The translations under genes and the position numbers were made by a program. Source: Marinobacter excellens HL-55 (GTDB lineage Bacteria > Pseudomonadota > Gammaproteobacteria > Pseudomonadales > Oleiphilaceae). Taken from it: a DNA stretch of 52,346 bases. Shown here piece after piece: positions 37,655 through 44,558 of this stretch (within the stretch, counting starts at the first letter, position 1; each line of letters begins with the position of its first letter). The stretch lies in contig LJZQ01000027.1 of assembly GCA_001314845.1 (NCBI GenBank), forward strand, positions 1 through 52,346. Direction: 5' to 3'. The notes beneath the pieces are model-generated. The model had not been told where the DNA came from and searched no databases. It saw nothing but the letters and a program-made list of their open reading frames with translations.

Positions 37655-37696
37655 GGTACAGTTTCGGTACAGTGCTGAATCAAAAGGACTGTACCG
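37655..37696 (+). repeat. GGTACAGT repeats at left end of element (arm-type sites)
   Basis: GGTACAGT at 37655-37662 and CGGTACAGT at 37665-37673 in direct orientation, then the inverted copy ACTGTACCG at 37688-37696, just ahead of the integrase ATG. The same CGGTACAGT and an inverted ACTGTACT occur near 52183-52215. They may be integrase arm-binding sites or an int operator. Confidence 0.5.
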
Positions 37697-37703
37697 AGAC
37701 CCC

Positions 37704-38810
37704 ATGGCAACACTGGTCAAGACCCCCTCTGGCACCTGGAAAGCCGTCATCCGCAAGAGCGGCTTTCCCACCGCAACCAAGACCTTCCGCACCAAACGAG
37801 ATGCGGAGGACTGGTCACGTCGAACCGAAGACGAGATGGTGCGAGGAGTCTACATCCAGCGAGCGCCTGCGGAGCGACTGACCGTTGCCGATGCCCTCAA
37901 GCGGTACCTCGCTGAAGTCTCCCCGACCAAACGCCCCACCTCGGCGGCCAGTGATGCCCGTCACGCCAAGCCCCTTATCAAGCACCTTGGTAAATACTCC
38001 CTTGCCGCCCTGACGCCAGAGATCATTGCCAAGTACCGGGATGAGAGACTGGCGGGCCTGGATAGGAAGGACGCCAAAGGAAAGCCAGATCCCAAGCCCC
38101 GCTCCCCGAACACTGTCCGACTCGATTTGGCGTTGCTGGGCCACATGTTCAACACAGCCATGAAGGAATGGGGTATCGGCCTGACCTACAACCCGGTGCA
38201 AAGCATTCGGCGGCCTTCGCCGCCGCCAGGCCGGGAACGTCGCCTGACCCATGAGGAAGAGCAGCGCCTGCTGGCCGCCGTGGATGCGCACACCAACCCC
38301 ATGCTGGGCTGGATCGTCCGTATTGCCCTGGAAACGGGCATGCGCTCGTCGGAAATCACCACCCTACGCAGAAGCCAGGTAGACCTGAAACGGCGCATTG
38401 TGCGCCTTCTGGAGACAAAGAACACCACGCCCCGCACAGTACCCCTTAGCAACACAGCGGTGGAGGTCTTCCGGCAGGCGTTGGCCAACCCGGTGCGCCC
38501 CATCGACACGGACCTGGTTTTCTTTGGAGAGCCGGGCCAGGACGGCCAGCGGCGACCCTACAACTTCAACAAGGTCTGGTTGAACACCAAGGCCAGCGTT
38601 GGTCTGAAAGAACTGCGCTTTCATGACCTTCGCCATGAGGCTGTCAGCCGGTTTGTCGAAGGCGGGCTCAGCGATCAGCAGGTTGCCGCGATCAGCGGTC
38701 ACAAGTCCATGCAAATGCTCAAGCGCTATACCCACCTACGGGCCGAAGACCTGGTAGACCAACTTGATGCCATCGAGCAGCGACGCTCGCAGAAACCCAG
38801 GAAGGCATGA
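37704..38810 (+). CDS. int: Tyrosine recombinase (phage-type integrase)
   Basis: A 368-aa site-specific recombinase with an N-terminal arm-binding-like domain (GTWKAVIRKSGFPTATKTF), a SAM-like core-binding domain, and a catalytic domain with the full set R214 (ETGMRSSEI), H307 and R310 (HDLRHE), H333 (SGHKS) and nucleophile Y342 (KRYTHL). It starts 72 bp after the tRNA-Ile2 3' end and reads away from it, the usual arrangement for an element inserted at a tRNA 3' end. Confidence 0.93.
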   Translation: MATLVKTPSGTWKAVIRKSGFPTATKTFRTKRDAEDWSRRTEDEMVRGVYIQRAPAERLTVADALKRYLAEVSPTKRPTSAASDARHAKPLIKHLGKYSLAALTPEIIAKYRDERLAGLDRKDAKGKPDPKPRSPNTVRLDLALLGHMFNTAMKEWGIGLTYNPVQSIRRPSPPPGRERRLTHEEEQRLLAAVDAHTNPMLGWIVRIALETGMRSSEITTLRRSQVDLKRRIVRLLETKNTTPRTVPLSNTAVEVFRQALANPVRPIDTDLVFFGEPGQDGQRRPYNFNKVWLNTKASVGLKELRFHDLRHEAVSRFVEGGLSDQQVAAISGHKSMQMLKRYTHLRAEDLVDQLDAIEQRRSQKPRKA

Positions 38811-39054
38811 CCAACCCAAGCCGAAAGCCTTCCCTACCAGAACGTCACACACCGTCGAGCCCAACAGGGCGAGTAAGTTACTGGTAAACGAACTCCACCA
38901 GCTTGCTGGCGGTGGACCGTTTACACATCCTGCCCGCAAGAAGGACCGCGCCAAGCGGCACCCCCATCGTACCTACGTAGTGAGAGAGAATAATTCACTG
39001 TGGTTTAGAATATTTTTGAATACCGATCACACCATAAATAACTTGAGGTTATTG
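38811..39054. other. Post-integrase gap with long hairpin
   Basis: No credible gene. A long imperfect hairpin spans 38884-38924: outer stem GTAAACG/CGTTTAC, middle TCCACC/GGTGGA, inner AGC/GCT. It has no U-tract and could be an integrase transcript end or a protein site. The rest becomes A/T-rich approaching 39055. Confidence 0.45.
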
Positions 39055-39104
39055 AGTGCGGCTATTGTGCGGCACAATGCGATTGCAGTGCGCCTATAGT
39101 GCGG
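39055..39104 (+). repeat. TGCG-phased repeat module, copy A
   Basis: A 50-bp block in which TGCG recurs at 39057, 39068, 39078, 39089 and 39100, spacing 11, 10, 11 and 11, so the sites face one side of the helix. The reverse complement of 44559-44608 matches it in 45 of 50 positions. It lies upstream of the replication operon, 20 bp before an operator palindrome. Likely a multimeric regulator or activator site. Confidence 0.8.
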
Positions 39105-39124
39105 TTAGTTCATATTTTTCAGCA

Positions 39125-39144
39125 ACTTACGATATTTCGTAAGT
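39125..39144. promoter_or_regulatory. Operator palindrome, copy A
   Basis: ACTTACGA-TATT-TCGTAAGT: perfect 8-bp arms around 4 bp. The same arms with a different centre lie at 44509-44528. A further half-site TTCGTAAG is at 39172. A possible -10 TATACA overlaps its right edge, so binding would block transcription. Confidence 0.75.
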
Positions 39145-39207
39145 ATACAAACAAGCCCGGTATTCATAACCTTCGTAAGGCAAGTATCAATTACGGAGGA
39201 TTACACA

Positions 39208-39441
39208 ATGACTATCGAGGATTCCCTTCTCGACCGTTTTGGCCCACTACTGAGCCTTCCCCAACTGGCCACTGTTCTTGACCGCTCACCAGACGGTCTG
39301 CGCATAAGCCTGCGTACAAATAACCCCTGGGCTACAGAGATCAACCAGGCAAAGCTGAAAGTCGGTCGGCGTGTTTATTTCCGCACCTCGCAAATTGCCG
39401 AGCTGCTGGACAGTGACCGGCTCTGCGGCGATAGGGGGTGA
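39208..39441 (+). CDS. Small winged-HTH protein (excisionase/AlpA-like)
   Basis: A 77-aa protein with a MerR/excisionase-like winged helix: SLPQLATVLDRSPDGLRISL (HTH) and VGRRVYFRTSQIAELLD (wing). ATG 39208 has GGAGG upstream. First gene of the replication operon, directly behind the shared operator. It may regulate the element, control excision, or take the place of the small RepF regulator of IncQ plasmids; I cannot choose between these. Confidence 0.65.
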   Translation: MTIEDSLLDRFGPLLSLPQLATVLDRSPDGLRISLRTNNPWATEINQAKLKVGRRVYFRTSQIAELLDSDRLCGDRG

Positions 39442-39444
39442 GAC

Positions 39445-40296
39445 ATGGCGATTGATCTGATGTGGGCATTTGAAAATGAACCGCCATCGCTTGATTATGT
39501 TTTACCCAATATGGTGACGGGAACAGTCGGTGCGCTTGTATCACCTGGTGGAGCAGGTAAATCCATGCTTGCTCTGCAATTAGCTGCACAGCTTGCCGGT
39601 GGCCCCGATTTGCTGGAAGTAGGTGAGCTGCCCACAGGCCAAGTGATATACCTGCCGGCCGAAGATCCACCTACTGCTATTTATCACCGACTACACGCGC
39701 TGGGCGCACACCTCACGCCGGAGCAGCGGCAAGCTGTGGCTGAACGACTGCTGATTGAACCATTGATCGGCAGGTGTCCCAATATCATGGCCCCCGACTG
39801 GTTCGATGGGCTTAAACGGGCTGCCGAGGGTCGTCGCCTGATGGTCTTGGATACCCTGCGCCGCTTCCACATCGAGGAAGAGAACTCCAGCGGACCTATG
39901 GCTCAGGTCATTGGCCGCATGGAGGCCATAGCTGCTGATACTGGCTGTTCTATCGTGTTTTTGCACCACTCGAACAAGGGTGCTGCAATGATGGGCACCG
40001 GCGACCAACAGCAGGCGAGCCGTGGCTCATCCGTACTTGTCGATAATATCCGCTGGCAATCCTACCTATCTGGCATGACGCAAGCCGAGGCCGATGAATG
40101 GGGCGTTGATAGAGGCCAGCGTGGGTACTTCGTTCGCTTCGGCGTCAGCAAAGCAAACTACGGCGCGCCTTTCCAGGAATGCTGGTTCAGGCGTCACGAA
40201 GGCGGCATCCTCAAACCTGCTGTACTAGAGCGGCAGAAACGCCCCTCGCCAGTAAATCTGAAGTCCGTTGGCAGAGGCGGCGATGAAGACTGGTAA
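39445..40296 (+). CDS. repA: RSF1010-like replicative helicase RepA
   Basis: A 283-aa RecA-fold hexameric helicase. Walker A SPGGAGKSML (33-42), YLPAEDPPTAI, Walker B-like LMVLDTLRRFH, and VFLHHSNKGAAM are close to the RepA helicase of IncQ plasmid RSF1010 as I recall it, including the start region LDYVLPNMVTGTVGAL and the length. It starts 3 bp after the HTH gene and overlaps the initiator by 14 bp. In IncQ replication RepA unwinds the origin opened by RepC. Confidence 0.9.
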   Translation: MAIDLMWAFENEPPSLDYVLPNMVTGTVGALVSPGGAGKSMLALQLAAQLAGGPDLLEVGELPTGQVIYLPAEDPPTAIYHRLHALGAHLTPEQRQAVAERLLIEPLIGRCPNIMAPDWFDGLKRAAEGRRLMVLDTLRRFHIEEENSSGPMAQVIGRMEAIAADTGCSIVFLHHSNKGAAMMGTGDQQQASRGSSVLVDNIRWQSYLSGMTQAEADEWGVDRGQRGYFVRFGVSKANYGAPFQECWFRRHEGGILKPAVLERQKRPSPVNLKSVGRGGDEDW

Positions 40297-41047
40297 CCGA
40301 GTTGCCCCGACCAGCACGGCATTGCAGGCCCGAGTAATGATCTATCAGCCCAGCCAGCGTCCCCAAGAACGTGTAGGACAGTGGATGGAAACAAGTTTTG
40401 GCCGATGCCGTGTAACCGGCAGGCTTGGGCAGCGCCATGCCGATATCGTTGAGTCCATGCTGTACATTGCCGAACGGCGTCGCAACATCTCTGACGGGGG
40501 CATTGAGCTGCTGGTTGACCCGGCGAAGCTGCGTCGGATGATTTCTGATCACCAGTACAGCCATGCCCGCCTCAAGAAGCTGCTGACTGATCTGCGAGCC
40601 GCCACGGTGGAAATCGTGACGCCTGAGCTGGAGCGGAGTGGTGACAGCATCATCGGAGGCCTCATCGACCACGTGATCCCATCATCCATGACTCGCCGGG
40701 ACCCGCTCACTGGCGGCGAACGTCACTTGTGGCGTGTCCGGCTGGGCGTTGCCCTGGTGATGCTGATGGAGAAGGACTTGCCGTTGTACTACTCGCCTGC
40801 ACCGATTGCCAGGCTGCAACATGGAATCAGCCAGGCAGTTGCCCGACATGTGCTTACCCACAACCGCATCCCAGCCGGCGGTTGGTTTCTGGATACCCTG
40901 ATTCGTGCTGTTTGCGGTGTTGCTGCGACCAGCACCATGCTCCGTAACTTTCGACGGCGGATCAAGGAAGACGCAGGCAGATTGGTCGAAATCGGCATTG
41001 AGATAGACGCCAGGGGAAGGTTAAAGCGTGTCACAGGGGCCCGATAA
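40283..41047 (+). CDS. RepC-like replication initiator
   Basis: A 254-aa basic protein with two winged-helix-like segments (RHADIVESMLYIAERR... and ...ISQAVARHVLTHNR...). The C-terminal stretch ending STMLRNFRRRIKEDAGRLVE resembles the matching part of IncQ RepC in order and spacing, though weakly. ATG 40283 lies inside the repA 3' end (coupled). Its last seven codons (RVTGAR plus stop) are the first copy of a 21-bp repeat that continues past the stop, so gene and presumed origin merge. Assignment rests mainly on context. Confidence 0.62.
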   Translation: MKTGNRVAPTSTALQARVMIYQPSQRPQERVGQWMETSFGRCRVTGRLGQRHADIVESMLYIAERRRNISDGGIELLVDPAKLRRMISDHQYSHARLKKLLTDLRAATVEIVTPELERSGDSIIGGLIDHVIPSSMTRRDPLTGGERHLWRVRLGVALVMLMEKDLPLYYSPAPIARLQHGISQAVARHVLTHNRIPAGGWFLDTLIRAVCGVAATSTMLRNFRRRIKEDAGRLVEIGIEIDARGRLKRVTGAR

Positions 41048-41110
41048 CGTGTCACAGCGGCCCGATGCCGTGTCACACCGGCCCGGAGGCGTGCCACAGC
41101 GGCCCGAATT
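41027..41110 (+). repeat. Four 21-bp tandem iterons (candidate oriV)
   Basis: Four head-to-tail copies at 41027, 41048, 41069 and 41090, consensus CGTGTCACAGCGGCCCGAT plus two variable bases. The first forms the 3' end of the initiator gene. Period and copy number fit IncQ-type iterons (20-22 bp, three or more copies). An A/T stretch and three CAGGATAT repeats (41124, 41133, 41143) follow. Confidence 0.8.
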
Positions 41111-41156
41111 TTTGAAGTTTTAGCAGGATATTCAGGATATCTCAGGATATCCAGGC

Positions 41157-41237
41157 GGTGTAACCACCCGCTTGATGCGGGTGATTACACCTTGACCGAT
41201 AAAGCCCAAGGGCTTTATCTATCGGCCACAGGCCGAT
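41157..41237. other. Three consecutive hairpins next to iterons
   Basis: Hairpin 1: 41157-41191, 15-bp stem with one mismatch (GGTGTAA.CACCCGC), loop TTGAT. Hairpin 2: 41198-41219, perfect GATAAAGCCC/GGGCTTTATC with AA between. Hairpin 3: 41221-41237, ATCGGCC/GGCCGAT. No U-tract on either side. They could be single-strand initiation sites, as hairpins are in RSF1010, or part of a transfer origin. Confidence 0.6.
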
Positions 41238-41447
41238 GTTTGAACGCCAAAAAGAAAAGTCGTCACCCTACCCCACGCCAGATACCCATTCCTGCTTGGC
41301 CTTACTCTTGATGGGCTGGGAAACCGGCATTGAAACTACACACGTGACCATAAGAATAATCAGAATATTATTCTTCTTATTATTATGGATGGGCTGATCA
41401 GGCTGATTTCGACGCCAAGGCAAGCACTGCTACCCCTTTTTGGCGTT
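41238..41447. other. Gap between hairpins and conjugation operon, A/T-rich patch
   Basis: No gene seen. 41351-41387 is strongly A/T-rich and holds a perfect 9-bp inverted repeat AAGAATAAT (41352-41360) / ATTATTCTT (41367-41375). It is a possible DNA-unwinding element for the adjacent iterons. Confidence 0.4.
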
Positions 41448-41469
41448 AAAACGCCGGGCAGAGCCCGGC
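41442..41469 (-). terminator. Terminator of the trb operon
   Basis: Read leftward: GCCGGGC-TCT-GCCCGGC (41453-41469) followed by GTTTTAACGCC. A second small stem GGCGTT/AACGCC (41442-41455) overlaps it. It lies 108 bp beyond the last leftward gene. Confidence 0.6.
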
Positions 41470-41501
41470 ACAGTCAGTACTGGTGAAGTGTGTTTCAGCG
41501 A

Positions 41502-41552
41502 GGGGGTCCGATTATGCGTAGGGGGGTCCGATTATGCGTACCACCCCTACGC
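41502..41552 (+). repeat. Tandem GATTATGCGTA repeats with flanking inverted repeat
   Basis: GGGGGTCCGATTATGCGTA at 41502-41520 is directly followed by GGGGGGTCCGATTATGCGTA at 41521-41540. An inverted repeat GCGTAGGGG (41516-41524) / CCCCTACGC (41544-41552) encloses the second copy. Direct plus inverted repeats beside transfer genes resemble an oriT or its accessory sites, but no known nic sequence was recognised. Two degenerate copies occur inside trbL. Confidence 0.65.
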
Positions 41553-41576
41553 GACAGATGACCTCATTGCCCACGA

Positions 41577-41771
41577 TTAGGCATCAAGGTTGCTGCGGTG
41601 ATCTTGAGGTTCTGGCCGCCATGAGACGGCCTTCATGATGAAGGGATAGCAAACCGGCAGCATCAGCCAGGCAACCCATGACCCGGTGATGGCGAAGCCG
41701 ACCAGCAGGAGCGCTATGCCCAACCAGGCTAGCAGATACCAAACAGGGGCTTGCGGACGTTCATTGTTCAT
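41577..41771 (-). CDS. Small two-helix membrane protein of the trb operon
   Basis: A 64-aa protein with two hydrophobic segments (VWYLLAWLGIALLLVGFAI and WVAWLMLPVCYPFIM) and a polar C-terminus. It overlaps the trbL 3' end by 11 bp, so it belongs to the operon. I do not recognise the family; it is not similar to TrbM by eye. Confidence 0.65.
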   Translation of the reverse strand: MNNERPQAPVWYLLAWLGIALLLVGFAITGSWVAWLMLPVCYPFIMKAVSWRPEPQDHRSNLDA

Positions 41772-43269
41772 CGTTCAGTCTCCGTGCAGGTGACATGTAG
41801 GGCTGTTCTGAGCCGCTATACTCACTACTTGCCGATTCAAAATGGGGGGGATTATGCGTGGCCTGGGGGGTCTGATTATGCGTACTGTCGCCGTCAGATG
41901 ATGCCGCTCGGATAGTGCCGCTCATGGCTCCGGTCTGGCTGCTGCTCTGCTGGCCACCCGTATGGGCCGACTCACCACCTTCCGACATACCAAGCCGTTC
42001 AGCTCGGAGCTTCTGAGCCATCGAACCACCGAAAGAGCCATGGCTAGCGTTGTAGTCACCCATGATCTTGCCCCCAAGGGTTTCACCTGCCGCCTTCGTC
42101 AGGTTCTTCATGGTCTGACCGGCGTGGGCCATGCGTCCAGCCCCCGATGTAACACCGGCCGATGATGAACCACCACCAGGCATTGGAAGCGGTCCTGTTC
42201 CAGCGCTTGGCGAGCTACCACCGGCTGACGAACCACCTGCTGGAGCGCCCAGGAAGGAACTACCGCCCGACGACCCACCGCCAGGAGCTACCGCCGAGGC
42301 GAGCGCACCACCGCCGCCGAGCTGTTCACCGGCCAGCTTAGAGGCCTCACGCACGGCCATAGCGCCGCCCGCTGCGCCTACAGCAGCCCCCACCGCGACA
42401 GACCCGGCAGTCCTTGCCATACTGCCTACAGTCGGCGTAGCACCGCCGAGAGAAGCCCCGTTGATGATTCCCTGAACCGCGTCAGGGATCATCTTCACCA
42501 GAATGGCCATCATCAAAAGCACACCAATGATGGCGAGAATGGCTCGGAACGACTCGTGATCCTGATTTACAGCCCACTGGTGGATAAACTGCTCACCCGC
42601 GCCGATGACCAGGAACATGACATAGAGCTTGGCACCGATGCTGATGGTGTAGGTGATGTATTTTTTGGCGTAATCCGCCGTCCACTGCGAACCGCCAAAG
42701 CCCAGCAGAACAATGCCTGCTGCCGTGACCACGTACATTTCAGCCAGCACGAAGAAGGCATAAGCTGCAATCAGCGTGTACAAGATCACTACGGGTAGCG
42801 CCAGGATGGTGTAGGCAATCCGGCTCAAGCCACTGCCTGCCGAAATAACATCGCCCCCAAGGGTAAACCCGCGCTCCAGGATCTCCGGCACACTCAGGCT
42901 CAAGCTGGTACTGGTGGCCTGACCGCCGATCCATATCCAGCCCTTGATCATAGTTTCCGCCAACTGTTGACCACCCTGGATCAGAAACAGGAAGAATCCA
43001 GTGAAGATCACCAGCCTGACGAACTCCGCCACGAACTCACCCAAATCGGCATTTCGCAGCACCATCTGGCTTGCTGACCAGGTATAGGAAATCACCGCAA
43101 GCGATAGCAGCAACCAGGTCGCTACTTGCTGCAACGGGGCGTACCACAAGGCTACAGAGTCTCGGAACCCCTCTTGAAGGTCGCGTACTATATCGCCATC
43201 AGCAGCGGCCACAGGCCCGCTGAGCAGCACCAGGCCAGCAAAGAGTAATGGATATAGCCAAGGCCTCAT
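41761..43269 (-). CDS. trbL: P-type conjugal transfer protein TrbL (VirB6-like)
   Basis: A 502-aa polytopic inner-membrane protein of the mating channel. It has a signal-like N-terminus (LLFAGLVLLSGPVAAADG), six or so hydrophobic segments to about residue 260, then a long Gly/Ser/Ala-rich hydrophilic C-terminus, the hallmark of TrbL/VirB6. Two GATTATGCGT-type repeats in the gene encode the STHNQTPQATHNPP stretch. It overlaps trbK by 4 bp. Confidence 0.9.
   Translation of the reverse strand: MRPWLYPLLFAGLVLLSGPVAAADGDIVRDLQEGFRDSVALWYAPLQQVATWLLLSLAVISYTWSASQMVLRNADLGEFVAEFVRLVIFTGFFLFLIQGGQQLAETMIKGWIWIGGQATSTSLSLSVPEILERGFTLGGDVISAGSGLSRIAYTILALPVVILYTLIAAYAFFVLAEMYVVTAAGIVLLGFGGSQWTADYAKKYITYTISIGAKLYVMFLVIGAGEQFIHQWAVNQDHESFRAILAIIGVLLMMAILVKMIPDAVQGIINGASLGGATPTVGSMARTAGSVAVGAAVGAAGGAMAVREASKLAGEQLGGGGALASAVAPGGGSSGGSSFLGAPAGGSSAGGSSPSAGTGPLPMPGGGSSSAGVTSGAGRMAHAGQTMKNLTKAAGETLGGKIMGDYNASHGSFGGSMAQKLRAERLGMSEGGESAHTGGQQSSSQTGAMSGTIRAASSDGDSTHNQTPQATHNPPHFESASSEYSGSEQPYMSPARRLNDEQ
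41844..41884 (+). repeat. GATTATGCGT repeats inside trbL
   Basis: GGGGGGGATTATGCGTG (41844-41860) and GGGGGGTCTGATTATGCGTA (41865-41884), in the same orientation as the tandem pair 340 bp to the left. The presence of a non-coding-type motif within the 3' end of trbL suggests duplication of that site or a functional DNA signal that the gene has absorbed. Confidence 0.65.
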
Positions 43270-43472
43270 TGCCCATCCCCCCCGGCTCCTGAGCCGAACA
43301 GATCATCACTGGTGATCGGCCGCTGTGAAGATGGCTCGCTATCACGGGGGGCGGTAGCACGTTCCCAGGCGGCATCGTCTTCCGCCTTATCGGACTGCCA
43401 CAGGACCGCTGCGGTTGCGATAGTCGCCACCAGGCCAGCAATCACAATCAGAATTTTGGTATTGGTATTCAT
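43266..43472 (-). CDS. trbK: TrbK-like small membrane/entry-exclusion-type protein
   Basis: A 68-aa protein with one N-terminal TM or signal segment (ILIVIAGLVATIATAAVLW) and a polar tail. Position between trbJ and trbL and size fit TrbK, the entry-exclusion lipoprotein of IncP, but no lipobox cysteine is visible. Its tail (DDxAWxRAxAPRD, then QxPI and DLF) repeats the C-terminus of the upstream TrbJ. Confidence 0.65.
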   Translation of the reverse strand: MNTNTKILIVIAGLVATIATAAVLWQSDKAEDDAAWERATAPRDSEPSSQRPITSDDLFGSGAGGDGQ

Positions 43473-43482
43473 GGCTTACACC

Positions 43483-44235
43483 TCAAAACAGATCATTGGC
43501 CTGGATGGGCTGCTGGGTATCGGGGCTGTTATCACGCGGCGCAACGGCGCGATGCCAGGCGGAATCGTCCTCAGCCTGCCGATCCACCTGACCGCCTACG
43601 TGGCTGGCCTGTAGCTGAATTTGGGCCATTTGGAGTTGGCGGAGCTTCTGGAGCTGTTCAACCTGCATGGCCGCGATAGAGCCGCCAGCCTGGAGCAGTT
43701 GCTTAGTTCCGGCCGCGCTTTCCATTTGTGCTTCAATGGTGCGAAGCGCGGAGTCTTCCCGGTCGAATTGCTGGGCTTGGAGCCCCGCTGCGCGAAGTGC
43801 CCCACGCACGCTGTCATGGTTCGACTGAGACCAGTCATGGTAACGCTCTGCCAAAGCATCATGGTTACCCTGCTGGCGTTGAGCGTAGTATTCGAAGTCG
43901 CGGTATTCTCGCTGATAGTCTTCGTCGATCTGCCCAGAGCTGTAAGCCACAGCCCGACCGGTGGACACGATGCTGGCCAGCGCCTGGAGATCCGCTAACG
44001 CTTGCTGTTTTATATGGTTGGGCAGGTTGCGGAAGTTCTCGTACATAATTTCATACTGCCGGATTTGATAGGCCAGGTTTTCCGCTTCCTTAATGGCTAT
44101 ATCAAGAAGCTCGGCATTGTTCAGAAGTTGAGTTATTTCCGTAGCTCCACCAGTTAATCCACCCCCGCCAGAATAAACGGGAAGTGATGCTGAAAGGGTT
44201 GCTGTCAATATTGCCGTGCCGATTATTTTCTTCAT
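43483..44235 (-). CDS. trbJ: P-type conjugal transfer protein TrbJ (VirB5-like)
   Basis: A 250-aa secreted helical protein. Signal peptide (IGTAILTATLSASLPVYSGG), the family segment GGATEITQLLNNAELLDIAIKEAE region, then long Gln/Glu-rich coiled-coil helices. TrbJ proteins are VirB5-like pilus-tip or adhesion components. ATG 44235 has GGGAG and overlaps traK by 4 bp. The C-terminal 28 residues resemble the TrbK tail. Confidence 0.87.
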   Translation of the reverse strand: MKKIIGTAILTATLSASLPVYSGGGGLTGGATEITQLLNNAELLDIAIKEAENLAYQIRQYEIMYENFRNLPNHIKQQALADLQALASIVSTGRAVAYSSGQIDEDYQREYRDFEYYAQRQQGNHDALAERYHDWSQSNHDSVRGALRAAGLQAQQFDREDSALRTIEAQMESAAGTKQLLQAGGSIAAMQVEQLQKLRQLQMAQIQLQASHVGGQVDRQAEDDSAWHRAVAPRDNSPDTQQPIQANDLF

Positions 44236-44453
44236 TGCTTTGTCTCCCTGATAAATCTCCTGACATACAGCGCAAATTGGTTGTATTTAACTTTTACTTC
44301 CCCTTGGTCATGCATGACTCGCCACACATCTACAGCCGTGTAGCCCTGATCCAATGCTGCTTTGATCTGGTCAATATTTCTCAAGAACGCCACCTTGCCG
44401 TTAGCTGGTGGCTTTTTTAGTTTGGCGTTACGAAGTTCTTCAAGAAGTTCCAT
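44232..44453 (-). CDS. traK: TraK-family conjugation accessory protein
   Basis: A 73-aa basic protein: ELLEELRNAKLKKPPANGKVAFLRN followed by a predicted HTH-like part (DQGYTAVDVWRVMH, YNQFALYVRRFIRE). Similar short proteins are annotated TraK and bind oriT in IncP-type systems. ATG 44453 has GGAG 7 nt upstream. First gene of the leftward conjugation operon, behind copy B of the shared operator. Confidence 0.72.
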   Translation of the reverse strand: MELLEELRNAKLKKPPANGKVAFLRNIDQIKAALDQGYTAVDVWRVMHDQGEVKVKYNQFALYVRRFIRETKQ

Positions 44454-44508
44454 AGGCAATCTCCTCTGATCACACTATGAAATGATACTTTCGCATCACA
44501 CTCAGAAC

Positions 44509-44528
44509 ACTTACGACATATCGTAAGT
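44509..44528. promoter_or_regulatory. Operator palindrome, copy B
   Basis: ACTTACGA-CATA-TCGTAAGT: arms identical to copy A at 39125-39144, centre different. It lies 55 bp upstream of the traK ATG, against 63 bp from copy A to the HTH gene ATG. Confidence 0.75.
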
Positions 44529-44558
44529 TGTTGTTTGATTTTGATATTGGCGGGCTTG

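Noticed and set aside
38764..39099. A 111-codon frame overlapping the end of int
   Set aside because: No ribosome site, overlaps int and runs into the TGCG repeat module; looks non-coding.
40789..41097. A leftward frame with repeated Arg-rich peptides
   Set aside because: It is only the reverse reading of the 21-bp iterons and the initiator gene.
41027..41110. CRISPR-like array
   Set aside because: The repeats are directly adjacent with no spacers, and no cas gene is present; they are iterons.
42131..42475. A Pro/Ala-rich rightward frame
   Set aside because: Reverse reading of the Gly/Ser-rich TrbL tail.
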